Positions 34,613 to 43,172 of a stretch of 64,000 nt of DNA are shown here, in pieces. The notes below the pieces were generated by a model that had not been told where the DNA came from, did no database searches, and saw nothing but the letters and a program-made list of their open reading frames with translations. Source of the DNA: Mycolicibacter engbaekii (GTDB lineage: Bacteria; Actinomycetota; Actinomycetes; Mycobacteriales; Mycobacteriaceae); the NCBI RefSeq assembly GCF_002101585.1, contig NZ_LQOT01000014.1, positions 1-64,000 on the forward strand, read 5' to 3'. Numbering within the stretch: position 1 is the first letter of the stretch; every line of letters begins with the position of its first letter. Made by a program: the position numbers and the translations under genes.

Positions 34613-35167
34613 ATGACGAGTACCGCTGCGGCCCTTGATTCCCCGGCGCACGAACCGTGTCTGCGCTACCGACTCGACGTCATCGCCCGCGACGTCGCCG
34701 GCCTGGTGCACAGCGCCGGCGGCTGGCTGTACCAGCGGGCGGCGACCGGCTGGGACGTGCGCGTGCGGGTGCCCTCGCACCTGGACCTGCGGCCGTTGCA
34801 GATCCTCGGTCTGACCACCGCCGACCTGGAGGCCCACCTTGCCGCGCCCGAGCGCGAGGCGCCCGGGCACGCCCTGGCGGTGGCCGCCGAGGCGCTCCGC
34901 GCCGACACGCGGATCCACCAGCGGGTGCAGCAGGCGCTGCGGTGCAGCCTGACGGAGCTCGTGGTGTGGGGGCGGCCCGCGACGCTGGAGCTGGATCACC
35001 GGCTGCGCGCGGTCCAGCACACACCCACCGTGGCAGGACGGGCGTTCAAACGACGGGCGCTGGCCGCCGCCGGCGGGGAGGTGGGGCGCATCGACGGGCC
35101 GGAGACATTCCGCAGCGACCAGAGTCATTGCCTGCCAGTCGCTTCCGATCTGGTATCGGTCTGCTGA
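34613..35167 (+). CDS. Unrecognised 184-aa protein, first gene of the P450-aldolase-BVMO operon
   Basis: A 184-aa soluble protein with no domain I recognise. Visible features: RYRLDVIARDVAGLVHSAGG near the start, a Trp/Arg-rich middle with HLDLRPLQILGLT, an Ala/Arg-rich helical half and no signal peptide. The ATG at 34613 is chosen as the first one before the hydrophobic core; another lies upstream. Its stop overlaps the next ATG (TGATG), so it is coupled to the NIPSNAP-like gene. Its position as leader of a seven-gene operon suggests a pathway-specific or regulatory role, but nothing in the sequence says which. Confidence 0.65.
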   Translation: MTSTAAALDSPAHEPCLRYRLDVIARDVAGLVHSAGGWLYQRAATGWDVRVRVPSHLDLRPLQILGLTTADLEAHLAAPEREAPGHALAVAAEALRADTRIHQRVQQALRCSLTELVVWGRPATLELDHRLRAVQHTPTVAGRAFKRRALAAAGGEVGRIDGPETFRSDQSHCLPVASDLVSVC

Positions 35168-35883
35168 TGCGCAAGTACTACGACCACACCCTGCTGTATC
35201 TGCACGAGACGATCGATCTGGGCCGCGGCACCAGCGACGACTTCACCCGCCACTTCACCGAGACCTACCAGCCCATGATGACCGACCTCGGCGCCCGCCT
35301 GTTCGGACTGTGGGAGTCCACCGCCTACAACGGGCATTGGCCGCAGGTCACCGTCATCTGGGAGATCGACGCGTTCGCCGACTACGCCCGGATCGGGCGG
35401 GCACAGAGCCGGGGCGGCAGCCACGCCCAGCCCGCGGCCGATTGGTCGGCTTACCTGGCCGGCATCGGTGCCTCGGGGGAGGGCCGCATCATGTATCCCG
35501 GGCCGCGCAACAAGACCCTGTCTGCGCTGTGCGACTCCGGCTTCGACGCGACCGTGGTGATTCAGGAAATCATGCAGACCAAGCCCGGTCGCCAGGACGA
35601 CTACATCCGCGAGCTGGAGCGGCTGTACGTGCCGTGGTCGGAGCGCACCGGAAAGCGCTGGCTCGGTTCGTTCACCACCACGTTCCGCTTCAACGAGGTC
35701 ATCCACTACTGGGCGCTCGACGGCGGATGGGACTGCTTCGCCGAGCACTACCCGTCGTGGAAAGACCACCCGCCGGCCGAGATCGTGACCTGGATGAGCG
35801 TGGCGCCTGCCTTGCGTGACGGCTGGGAGGACTCGATCCTGCAGGCCTTGCCCCCCTCGCCGCTCCAGCGAGACAACACGTGA
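35167..35883 (+). CDS. NIPSNAP-like dimeric alpha-beta-barrel protein, function unknown
   Basis: A 238-aa protein with two ferredoxin-like halves: YYDHTLLYLHETIDLGRGTSDDF ... WPQVTVIWEIDAFADYARIG, and FDATVVIQEIMQTKPGRQDDYIREL ... VIHYWALDGGWDCF. The pattern (strand, helix, Trp-containing strand) resembles NIPSNAP or EthD-type proteins, which often accompany P450 or monooxygenase pathways as small isomerases or accessory proteins. The assignment is tentative. It overlaps the genes on both sides (TGATG before, GTGA after), a tight operon. Confidence 0.6.
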   Translation: MRKYYDHTLLYLHETIDLGRGTSDDFTRHFTETYQPMMTDLGARLFGLWESTAYNGHWPQVTVIWEIDAFADYARIGRAQSRGGSHAQPAADWSAYLAGIGASGEGRIMYPGPRNKTLSALCDSGFDATVVIQEIMQTKPGRQDDYIRELERLYVPWSERTGKRWLGSFTTTFRFNEVIHYWALDGGWDCFAEHYPSWKDHPPAEIVTWMSVAPALRDGWEDSILQALPPSPLQRDNT

Positions 35884-37109
35884 CAAGCGTTGCGGCGCCG
35901 GAGTTCTCCTACGACCCCTTCGATCCGGCGGTGATGGCCGACCCGCTGCCGTACTACCGCGTGCTGCGCGACCGTCACCCGCTCTACTACGTGCCGCAGT
36001 GGGATCTCTACGCACTGTCCCGATTCGACGACATCTGGGATGTGCTGGCGGTCAGCGACGGAACCTTCGTGGCCTCCGAGGGCACCCTGCCGCCGGCCAG
36101 CGTGTTGGCACAACACAACAACGGCCCGGTACCCGACCCGCCGCTGCATCCGCTGCCCTTCCACGCCGTCTTCGACAAGCCGATCTATGACGACATCCGG
36201 CGGCTGCAGTCGCCGGCATTCCGGCCCCGGTCGGTGGCCGACTGGCAAGACCGCGTCCGTACCCTGGCCAACCAGCGGCTCGACGAACTGCTTCCGCGCG
36301 GTCGCTTCGACTTGACCTGTGACTACGGCGGAATAGTGGTGGCCCAGGTGGTGTGCGAACTACTGGGCATTCCCATCGACCTGGCCGCGGAGGTACTCGC
36401 CGCGGTCAACGCCGGGAGCCTCGCGCAGGCCGGCAGCGGGGTGGACACGGCCGCGGCGCGACCCAACTATCTGCAGTACCTCATCCCGGCCGTGCAACGC
36501 CGCCGCGCCGAGCGGGATCACGGCGCACTGCCGATCGTCGACGGAATGCTGGCCTACCGGTTACCGGACGGCAGCGACCTCGACGACGTCGAAGCCGCAA
36601 CGCAGCTGCTGTGCATCTTCATCGGCGGCACCGAGACGGTGCCCAAGATCGTGGCGCACGGACTGTGGGAGCTGGCCCGCCGGCCGGACCAACTGGCCGC
36701 GGTGCGATCGGATCCCACCAGCACGGTGCCGCGCGCACGCGAGGAGATGATCCGGTACTGCGCCCCCGCGCAATGGTTCGCCCGCACCGCCCGCAAACCC
36801 TTCGCATTGCACGGCAGGACGATCGAGCCCGGTCAGCGCATCATCGCTCTGTTGGCATCGGCGAACCGGGACGAGCGTCAGTACCCGAATCCCAACGAAT
36901 TCCATTGGGACCGAAAGATAGAAAGGTCGCTGGCTTTCGGGCGCGGACAGCACTTCTGTATCGGTTATCACCTGGCCCGGCTGGAAGTCACGGTGCTGGT
37001 GGAGGAATGGCTGCGCCGTGTCCGGGAGTACCGCATCATCGAGGACGGCGCGACCAGGCTGCCGTCCAGCTTCCAGTGGGGTTGGAACAGCATTCCGGTG
37101 GAGGTGTAG
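35880..37109 (+). CDS. Cytochrome P450 of the inserted catabolic cluster
   Basis: A 409-aa class I P450. The I-helix is FIGGTETVPK (about 243-252, with the acid-Thr pair kept). The K-helix motif is EEMIR. The haem loop is AFGRGQHFCIGYHLARLE with Cys near residue 360. GTG start overlapping the upstream stop. The dehydrogenase gene follows after three bases. No ferredoxin is encoded in the cluster. It likely hydroxylates the pathway substrate or an intermediate, giving an alcohol for the two dehydrogenases that follow. Confidence 0.9.
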   Translation: MTSVAAPEFSYDPFDPAVMADPLPYYRVLRDRHPLYYVPQWDLYALSRFDDIWDVLAVSDGTFVASEGTLPPASVLAQHNNGPVPDPPLHPLPFHAVFDKPIYDDIRRLQSPAFRPRSVADWQDRVRTLANQRLDELLPRGRFDLTCDYGGIVVAQVVCELLGIPIDLAAEVLAAVNAGSLAQAGSGVDTAAARPNYLQYLIPAVQRRRAERDHGALPIVDGMLAYRLPDGSDLDDVEAATQLLCIFIGGTETVPKIVAHGLWELARRPDQLAAVRSDPTSTVPRAREEMIRYCAPAQWFARTARKPFALHGRTIEPGQRIIALLASANRDERQYPNPNEFHWDRKIERSLAFGRGQHFCIGYHLARLEVTVLVEEWLRRVREYRIIEDGATRLPSSFQWGWNSIPVEV

Positions 37110-37112
37110 AAC

Positions 37113-38081
37113 ATGTGGGCACACCGGTTGATCGCGCCGTATCAGTTCGAGCGAGTCGAGGTTGCCGAACCCGCCGAACAACAGGTCGGCCCGGGCCAGG
37201 TGCTGTTGCGGTTCGTCGCTGCCGGAGTGTGCGGCAGCGACCTCCCGGCCTTTCGTGGCGCGCAGGGCAGGCTGCCCGGTGACGACGGTGCCGGCGCCGC
37301 CGAGAAGCTCGGCTTTCCTATCCACGAGATCGTCGGCGACGTCATCGTCAGCCGGCATCCCCAGCATCGGCCCGGAGACCGCGTCGTCGGCTGGGCCTCA
37401 GGCTTCGACGGCCTGATGGAGCAGGTGGTCAGTGACGGCGACGGGCTGCTGGGATATGACCCGGCACTGGATCCCGCCCGAGCGGTGGGTCTGCAGCCGC
37501 TGGCATGTGTGCTCTACGCCGTCGAACAGTTGCCCGACCTCGCCGGGCGCCACGTCGCGGTGATCGGTCAGGGCTCGATCGGCCTGCTGTTCAGCGTCGT
37601 GGCCAAAGCCGCCGGCGCACGTCGGGTCACCGGGGTGGACCCCGTCGACCGCCGCGATGTGGCCGCCGCGTTCGGCGTCGACTCCGTCATCCAGGCGACC
37701 AGCGACCGCTGGCTGCGCCACCTGGACCCCGCCGACCGGCCGGAGATCGTGATCGAGGCGGTCGGCCACCAGGTCGCCACCTTGGGCCACGCCATCGAAG
37801 CCGCCGCACCCGGCGGGACGGTGTTCTACTTCGGAGTCCCCGACGACGACAGCTATCCGATCAACATGCGCGCCATGCTGCGCAACAATCTGACACTGAT
37901 CTCCGGGATTACCCACGACCGTCGGCGGATGCTTTCGGCCGCAGCGCGTTTCGCCGCCGATCATCCCGAACTGCTGGGCGACTACGTCACCCACGTCTTC
38001 GGTTGCCACCAAGCGCAGGACGCCTTCGAGCTGGCGGCACGACCGGTTCCGGGCCGCGTCAAGATCGCGATGGTCGCCTGA
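37113..38081 (+). CDS. Medium-chain (zinc-type) dehydrogenase
   Basis: A 322-aa MDR-family protein. Catalytic zinc ligand candidates are Cys40 (AGVCGSD) and His71-Glu72 (PIHEIVGD). The nucleotide motif is IGQGSIGLL near residue 150. The four-Cys structural zinc loop is missing, so it belongs to the shorter MDR group. It probably oxidises an alcohol made by the P450 to a ketone or aldehyde. The ATG follows the P450 stop by three bases, and its stop overlaps the aldolase ATG. Confidence 0.82.
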   Translation: MWAHRLIAPYQFERVEVAEPAEQQVGPGQVLLRFVAAGVCGSDLPAFRGAQGRLPGDDGAGAAEKLGFPIHEIVGDVIVSRHPQHRPGDRVVGWASGFDGLMEQVVSDGDGLLGYDPALDPARAVGLQPLACVLYAVEQLPDLAGRHVAVIGQGSIGLLFSVVAKAAGARRVTGVDPVDRRDVAAAFGVDSVIQATSDRWLRHLDPADRPEIVIEAVGHQVATLGHAIEAAAPGGTVFYFGVPDDDSYPINMRAMLRNNLTLISGITHDRRRMLSAAARFAADHPELLGDYVTHVFGCHQAQDAFELAARPVPGRVKIAMVA

Positions 38082-38827
38082 TGTCGGCGTTGGGCGACGC
38101 GCTGGCGCAGCGGGCACCGCTCTGGGGCGGCTGGATCACCGGTCCAACCGTGTTGGGGCCCGAGGAGTTCGCCCGCGCCGGATACGACTACGTGGGCTTC
38201 GACGCCCAGCACAGCTACCTCGATGACGCCCGGATCGCCTCGATGCTGCGCTACACCGAGCACCTGCCGATCGCGACGGCGGTCCGGGTGCCCAACGCCG
38301 ATCCGGCCCCCATCGGCCGGGTGCTCGACGCCGGAGCCGACGCGGTCATCGTCGCGCTCATCGAGACGGCCGAACAGGCGGCGGCCGCAGTCGCCGCGAC
38401 CCGCTATCCGCCGGCGGGCAACCGCAGCTTCGGGCCCCTGCGGGCCGCATTGGGCCGCGACCTGGGTGCCCTGGAGGCGCGCGCGGACGTGTTCGCCATG
38501 ATCGAGACCGCAGCGGCATTGGCCGACCTGGAGCGGATCTGCGCGGTCCCCGGACTGGCCGGCGTCTACGTCGGGCCCGCCGACCTGGCCATCTCGATGG
38601 GGGTCGACGTCGCCCGGGCCACCACCGATCCCGGCATGCTGACAGCGATGGCCCGGATTCAGCGCGCGGCATCCGAGGCGGGCGTGACTGCGGCGATTCA
38701 CGCCGGCTCGGGCACCGCTGGTGCGGCGCTGGCCGGTCTGGGATACCAGATGATCACGCTGGCCGCCGAGTCGCAGGCACTGCGGCGCGGAGCCATCGAC
38801 CACCTCGACGAGGCGAGGGGCCGATGA
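38081..38827 (+). CDS. HpcH/HpaI-family aldolase
   Basis: A 248-aa class II aldolase of the HpcH/HpaI (4-hydroxy-2-oxoheptanedioate aldolase) family. It shows GYDYVGFDAQHSYLD, the metal-binding Glu in FAMIETAAALADLERI, and GVYVGPADLAISMG. Family members cleave 4-hydroxy-2-oxoacids to pyruvate or a similar ketoacid plus an aldehyde. In this cluster it would perform a late C-C cleavage. It overlaps both neighbours by one to four bases, so strongly coupled. Confidence 0.85.
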   Translation: MSALGDALAQRAPLWGGWITGPTVLGPEEFARAGYDYVGFDAQHSYLDDARIASMLRYTEHLPIATAVRVPNADPAPIGRVLDAGADAVIVALIETAEQAAAAVAATRYPPAGNRSFGPLRAALGRDLGALEARADVFAMIETAAALADLERICAVPGLAGVYVGPADLAISMGVDVARATTDPGMLTAMARIQRAASEAGVTAAIHAGSGTAGAALAGLGYQMITLAAESQALRRGAIDHLDEARGR

Positions 38828-39555
38828 GTCAACCACGCGTGGCCCTGGTCACCGGTGCGGCCCGCGGCCAGGGCTGGGCGATCGCAGAACGGCTACGGGC
38901 GGACGGATTCGCGGTGGCCGCCTGCGACGTGAACCGGGCCGAGCTCGATGCCGCCGTCGCCGCGCGCAACGACGACGCGCTGATCGGCATCGGGCTGGAC
39001 GTGACCTGCCCCGAGCAGTGGGACGCGGCCGTGGCCGCCGCTGTGCGCCGGTTCGGCGCGTTGACGACGCTGATCAACAACGCCGGGACCCTGCACCGGG
39101 CGCCGATCGCCGACGAGACCCCGGAGGACTTCGAAAGGGCCTGGCGGGTCAACTGCCTGGGCCCCTTTCTGGGCATCCAAGCGGCTCTGGAGCAGCTGCG
39201 GCAGTGCGAAGGCGCCGCCATCGTCAACACCTGCAGCACCGGGGCGATCCGCCCGTTCCCCCAGCACAGTGCCTATGGCTCCTCGAAATGGGCGCTGCGC
39301 GGGCTGACCCAGACCGTCGCCGCCGAACTGGCCCCGGCGGGAATCCGGGTCAACGCGGTCTTTCCCGGGCCGATCTCCACCCCGATGCTCGACGACGTCA
39401 CGCAACAGCGACTGGCCGCCGTGGCGGCCAGTGGCCGGCTCGGCCGCCCCGGCGAGGTGGCCGATGCGGTGGCATTTCTGGTCTCGCCGGCCGCGTCGTT
39501 CATCACCGGGGCCGAACTGATCGTGGACGGCGGCCAATGTCTGCAGATCCGATGA
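38824..39555 (+). CDS. Short-chain dehydrogenase/reductase
   Basis: A 243-aa classical SDR: TGAARGQGWA at 11-20, NNAG in LINNAGTLHRAP, catalytic Ser in NTCSTGAIRP, YGSSK active-site Tyr and Lys, and the C-terminal ITGAELIVDGG. It is close to secondary-alcohol or 3-oxoacyl reductases and would interconvert an alcohol and ketone in the pathway. Its ATG overlaps the aldolase stop, and its stop overlaps the monooxygenase ATG (ATGA). Confidence 0.88.
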   Translation: MSQPRVALVTGAARGQGWAIAERLRADGFAVAACDVNRAELDAAVAARNDDALIGIGLDVTCPEQWDAAVAAAVRRFGALTTLINNAGTLHRAPIADETPEDFERAWRVNCLGPFLGIQAALEQLRQCEGAAIVNTCSTGAIRPFPQHSAYGSSKWALRGLTQTVAAELAPAGIRVNAVFPGPISTPMLDDVTQQRLAAVAASGRLGRPGEVADAVAFLVSPAASFITGAELIVDGGQCLQIR

Positions 39556-41039
39556 AGCCGCCCAAAAAGGGGCTGTCGATCGGCGTCATCGGCGCCGGTC
39601 CGGGCGGCCTGGCCTTGGGAATCCTGTTGCGGCGTGCGGGCTTTTTCGACTTCACCATTTTCGACCGCGAGGACGGGGTCGGGGGGACCTGGCGGATCAA
39701 CACCTATCCGGGTCTGGCCTGCGATGTCAGGTCGCACCTGTACTCCTATTCTTTCGACCTGAACGCCCATTGGTCGCGGCAATGGTCCCAGCAGCCGGAG
39801 ATCCTCGCCTACTTCGAGCGTTGCGCCGCCGAGCACGGCCTGACCCAACATCTGCGGCTGGGCACGGAGATCTGTTCGGCCCGCTGGGAGGAAGACCGGC
39901 GGCAGTGGTGCCTGGGTGCCCGCGACGGCGCCGAGTACCGGTTCGACGCGGTGGTCTCGGCGGTCGGCCTGTTCACCCGGCCGGTGCTGCCGGATCTGAT
40001 CGAAGAGCAGCCCTTCACCGGCACCGTCATGCACTCGGCGCGGTGGGACCATACGGTGCCGATCGCCGGCGCGAAGGTCGCGGTGCTGGGGACCGGTTCG
40101 ACTGCGGCGCAACTGCTGCCGGAGCTGGCCGAGGTTGCCGAGAAGGTGTACTCGCTGCAGCGGTCGCCCACCTGGATCCTGCCCAAACCCGACCGTCCCT
40201 ACACGCCGCTGCAGCGGTGGGTCTTCGCCCGCGTCCCCCTGGCCAAGCGGCTGTATCGGCTGCGGCTGTGGCTGCGCAGCGAAGCGAACATCTCGGTGAT
40301 CGAGAGCGGCAGCGACAGGACCAGGGAGCTGACCGATGTCGCGCGAAAACTGCTGGACACCACCATCTCCGACGAGAGCCTCCGGGCAGAGCTCACGCCC
40401 GATCACCCGTTGGGCTGCAAGCGTCTGGTCTTCTCCTCGGAGTACCTGCCGGCGCTGGCGCGGCCCAACGTCGAAGTGGTGAACAGCCCGGCCGCGGCGT
40501 TGCGTGCCCGATCGGTGGTCGCCGAGGACGGCACCGAGTGCGAAGTCGACGTGGTGGTCTGCGCCACCGGGTACGCGGCCGCGGACTACCTGGGTCAGAT
40601 CGAGGTGACCGGTGAGGGAGGAACCACGCTCAAGCAGGCCTGGAGCGACGGGCCGCGCGCCTATCTCGGTATGGCGATGCCCGGTTTCCCCAACTTCTTC
40701 ATGCTCTACGGACCCAACACCAACGTCGGGTCCAACAGCGTGATCTTCGTGCTGGAAGCCCAGGCGCGATACATCGTGCGGGTGTTCAAGCACCTGCGAC
40801 GCACGCGCAAGTCCTATGTCGCCGTGCGGCCCGCCGCGCTGACGGACTTCATCGCCAAGGTCGACCGGTGGATGCGTAACACCGTGTGGACTTCCCGATG
40901 CAGCAACTATTTTCGGGCGGCAAACGGACGCGTGGTGACGCAGTGGCCGCGTAGCGCCGGTGCCTTCTGGGCCATGACCCGCAGGTTCCGGCCCGCCGAC
41001 TTCACCTTCGAACCGGTGGTCAGGGCCGACCGAAGGTGA
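39552..41039 (+). CDS. Type I Baeyer-Villiger monooxygenase-like flavoprotein
   Basis: A 495-aa flavin monooxygenase. The FAD motif GAGPGG is at 14-19. GGTWRINTYPGLACD follows at 44-58. The full BVMO fingerprint FTGTVMHSARW (FxGxxxHxxxW) is at 155-165. The NADPH motif GTGSTA is at 180-185. It should insert oxygen next to a ketone, giving an ester or lactone. The ATG at 39552 overlaps the SDR stop (an ATG five codons earlier is possible). Last gene of the plus-strand operon; its end overlaps the convergent adhE1-like gene by 20 bases. Confidence 0.9.
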   Translation: MKPPKKGLSIGVIGAGPGGLALGILLRRAGFFDFTIFDREDGVGGTWRINTYPGLACDVRSHLYSYSFDLNAHWSRQWSQQPEILAYFERCAAEHGLTQHLRLGTEICSARWEEDRRQWCLGARDGAEYRFDAVVSAVGLFTRPVLPDLIEEQPFTGTVMHSARWDHTVPIAGAKVAVLGTGSTAAQLLPELAEVAEKVYSLQRSPTWILPKPDRPYTPLQRWVFARVPLAKRLYRLRLWLRSEANISVIESGSDRTRELTDVARKLLDTTISDESLRAELTPDHPLGCKRLVFSSEYLPALARPNVEVVNSPAAALRARSVVAEDGTECEVDVVVCATGYAAADYLGQIEVTGEGGTTLKQAWSDGPRAYLGMAMPGFPNFFMLYGPNTNVGSNSVIFVLEAQARYIVRVFKHLRRTRKSYVAVRPAALTDFIAKVDRWMRNTVWTSRCSNYFRAANGRVVTQWPRSAGAFWAMTRRFRPADFTFEPVVRADRR

Positions 41040-42135
41040 TGATCTGCCGCACCGCGACGCCGTCGGCGAGCTGGTCCATGGCCTCGTTGATCCGCTCCAG
41101 GGGCAAGGTGGACGACACCAAACGCTCCACCGGAAGCCGCCCCGCCCGCCACATTTCGACAAAACGCGGGATGTCGCGCGCGGGAACCGCTGACCCCAGA
41201 TAGCTGCCGATCAGCGAGCGGCCCTCGGCGACCAGCCCCAGCGGCGACACGCTGATCCGGGCGTCCGGAGCCGGCAGGCCGACGGTGATGGTGCGCCCAC
41301 CGGGCGCGGTCAGACCGATCGCCGCCTCCAGCGCGGCGGGGTGCCCCGCCGCCTCGATCACCACCGGGGCGCGCACGCCGGCGGCGAGAGCCTGCTCGGG
41401 GGTGTACGTCCGGTGCGCGCCCAGCTCGGCCGCGGCCGTCAGCTTGTCCGGCAGCCGGTCCACGGCGACCACCTGCACCTCGTCGTAGGCCAGCGCGGTC
41501 AGCACCGCGGCCATCCCCACCCCGCCGAGGCCGACCACCACGACGGTCTCACCCGGGCCCGGACGGCCCACGTTGAGCACGGCACCGCCACCGGTCAGCA
41601 CCGCGCAGCCCAGGAGGGCTGCCACCGCCGGAGGCACGTCGTCGGGGACCGGCACCGCGCTCGCCTGGTTGACCACCGCATGCGTGGCGAACCCGGAGAC
41701 CCCGAGGTGGTGATAGACGGTCTGGTCGCCGCGGTGCAGCCGCAGCCCACCGCCGAGCAGGGTCCCCGCACCGTTGGCGGCGCTGCCGGGCTCACACGGC
41801 GCCATGCCGTCGGTGGCGCACGCCGGGCAGGCGCCGCAGCGGGGCAGGAAGGCCAGCACCACCCGCTGTCCGGTTCGCACCGCGGTGACGCCCGCACCGA
41901 CCGCCTCGACGATCCCGGCGGCCTCGTGGCCGAGCAGCATCGGCACCGGTCGCACCCGGTTCCCGTCGACCACCGACAGGTCGGAGTGGCAGACCCCGGC
42001 GGCCTCGACCCGCACCAGCAGTTCGCCCGGCCCGGGCGGGTCCAGCTCCACCTGTGCCACCGTCAGCGGGCGTGAGGCGGCATACGGGCGCGGCGCCCCG
42101 ATCCGCTCCAGCACCGCCCCGCGGATCGTGGTCAT
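41020..42135 (-). CDS. adhE1: Zinc-dependent alcohol dehydrogenase (Rv0162c-like)
   Basis: A 371-aa MDR alcohol dehydrogenase. Catalytic zinc ligands are Cys49 (AGVCHSD) and His70-Glu71 (GHEAAG). Structural zinc Cys100, Cys103, Cys106 and Cys114 are all present. The NAD motif VVGLGGVG is near residue 190. It resembles class III/mycothiol- or NAD-dependent dehydrogenases of medium-chain alcohols. The ATG at 42135 precedes the domain, and another Met lies four codons upstream. Its start is only 14 bases from that of the divergent thioesterase gene, the same arrangement as Rv0162c/Rv0163. Confidence 0.9.
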   Translation of the reverse strand: MTTIRGAVLERIGAPRPYAASRPLTVAQVELDPPGPGELLVRVEAAGVCHSDLSVVDGNRVRPVPMLLGHEAAGIVEAVGAGVTAVRTGQRVVLAFLPRCGACPACATDGMAPCEPGSAANGAGTLLGGGLRLHRGDQTVYHHLGVSGFATHAVVNQASAVPVPDDVPPAVAALLGCAVLTGGGAVLNVGRPGPGETVVVVGLGGVGMAAVLTALAYDEVQVVAVDRLPDKLTAAAELGAHRTYTPEQALAAGVRAPVVIEAAGHPAALEAAIGLTAPGGRTITVGLPAPDARISVSPLGLVAEGRSLIGSYLGSAVPARDIPRFVEMWRAGRLPVERLVSSTLPLERINEAMDQLADGVAVRQIITFGRP

Positions 42136-42149
42136 GCTGGAATACAACC

Positions 42150-42632
42150 ATGAGTTCGGACGCAGCGGTCCCGCCCGCGCCGGAAGGCCTGACCAGCCAC
42201 GACTTCCCGGTGCACTGGCCGGTGCTGACCCGCTGGGCCGACAACGACATGTTCGGTCATCTCAACAACGCGGTGTACTACCAGCTGTTCGACACCGCCA
42301 TCAACGGCTGGATCGCCGCCCATGTGGACACCGATCCGGTCGCCACACCGCAGCTGGGGGTGGTGGCCGAGTCGGGTTGCCGCTTTCTGGGCGAACTCGC
42401 CTTCCCGGACCGGTTGGCGGTCGGGCTGGCCGTGACCCGGCTCGGACGGAGCAGCGTCACCTACCGGCTCGCGGTGTTCCGGGCCCCGGACGAGCGCGGC
42501 GCCGAGCCCGCAGCGGGGGCGCCACTGGCCGCGCTCGGGCACTGGGTCCACGTCTACGTCGACCGCACCACCCGCCGGCCCGTGCCGATTCCCGACGGTA
42601 TCCGCGCGCTGCTGAGCACCGCCCAGGTTTAA
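42150..42632 (+). CDS. Hotdog-fold thioesterase (Rv0163-like)
   Basis: A 160-aa single hotdog protein of the 4-hydroxybenzoyl-CoA thioesterase type. WADNDMFGHLNNAVYYQLFDTAIN has the catalytic Asp/Asn region and the helix start, and the strand-rich remainder includes GRSSVTYRLAVFR. It hydrolyses acyl-CoA thioesters. The ATG is 14 bases from that of adhE1 in the opposite direction, so both promoters lie within or across each other's coding ends. Confidence 0.85.
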   Translation: MSSDAAVPPAPEGLTSHDFPVHWPVLTRWADNDMFGHLNNAVYYQLFDTAINGWIAAHVDTDPVATPQLGVVAESGCRFLGELAFPDRLAVGLAVTRLGRSSVTYRLAVFRAPDERGAEPAAGAPLAALGHWVHVYVDRTTRRPVPIPDGIRALLSTAQV

Positions 42633-42656
42633 CTCGGCGGTCGTCCGGCCGGTGGC

Positions 42657-42662
42657 TATGCT
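42657..42662 (+). promoter_or_regulatory. Predicted -10 (TATGCT) for leaderless SRPBCC/mce1 transcript
   Basis: TATGCT fits TANNNT and ends six bases before the GTG of the SRPBCC gene, with no ribosome-binding site. This geometry predicts a leaderless transcript that could read on into fadD5 and the mce1 operon, since only 63 bases separate the genes. Confidence 0.4.
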
Positions 42663-42668
42663 CGGCGG

Positions 42669-43109
42669 GTGCCGCTCGTGAGCAAGACCGTCGAAGTCGC
42701 CGCCGATGCCGCCACGATCATGGGTATCGTGGCCGACTTCGAGGCGTATCCGCAATGGAACGAAGAGGTCAAAGGAATTTGGGTGCTGGCCCGTTACGAC
42801 GACGGCCGGCCCAGCCAGCTGCGCCTGGACGCGTCCTACTCCGGCTTCGACGGGACCTTCATCCAGGCCGTGTACTACCCCAGCGAAACCCAGATCCAGA
42901 CCGTCCTGCAGCAGGGCGACCTGTTCAGCAAGCAGGAGCAGCTGTTCTCCGTGGTCGAGATCGGTCCCACGACGTTGCTCACCGTCGACATGAATGTCGA
43001 GACCGAGATGTCGGTGCCCAAGCCGATGCTCAAGAAGGCCTTCAACAACGCCCTGGACTATCTGGCCGACAATCTCAAACGGCGCGCCGAAGCACTCGCG
43101 GCAGGCTAG
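42669..43109 (+). CDS. SRPBCC-family polyketide-cyclase-like protein (Rv0164/TB18.5-like)
   Basis: A 146-aa helix-grip (START/Bet v1) protein: VSKTVEVAADAATIMGIVADFEAYPQWNEEV at the start, a beta-rich middle, and the long C-terminal helix MLKKAFNNALDYLADNLKRRAEAL. Such pockets bind lipids or polyketides; a partner role in lipid handling with the mce1 genes is plausible. GTG start with a -10 directly upstream. In M. tuberculosis the mce1R repressor gene lies between this gene and fadD5, but here there is no room for it. Confidence 0.85.
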   Translation: MPLVSKTVEVAADAATIMGIVADFEAYPQWNEEVKGIWVLARYDDGRPSQLRLDASYSGFDGTFIQAVYYPSETQIQTVLQQGDLFSKQEQLFSVVEIGPTTLLTVDMNVETEMSVPKPMLKKAFNNALDYLADNLKRRAEALAAG

Positions 43110-43172
43110 CCTCAGCGTCGATCAAGCGGCGGAAGCCGTGTGTCGTCGTCAATACGAAGCGGGAGATCCGAA

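Noticed and set aside
36600..36640. Loss of the oxygen-activation motif in the cluster P450
   Set aside because: At first GGTETV looked degenerate, but aligned to AGHDTT it keeps the acid and Thr, so the enzyme is probably active.
39273..41162. A 629-codon minus-strand open frame opposite the SDR and BVMO genes
   Set aside because: High-GC shadow. The plus strand has complete Rossmann and BVMO motifs, and the minus frame is low-complexity Arg/Gly/Pro-rich.
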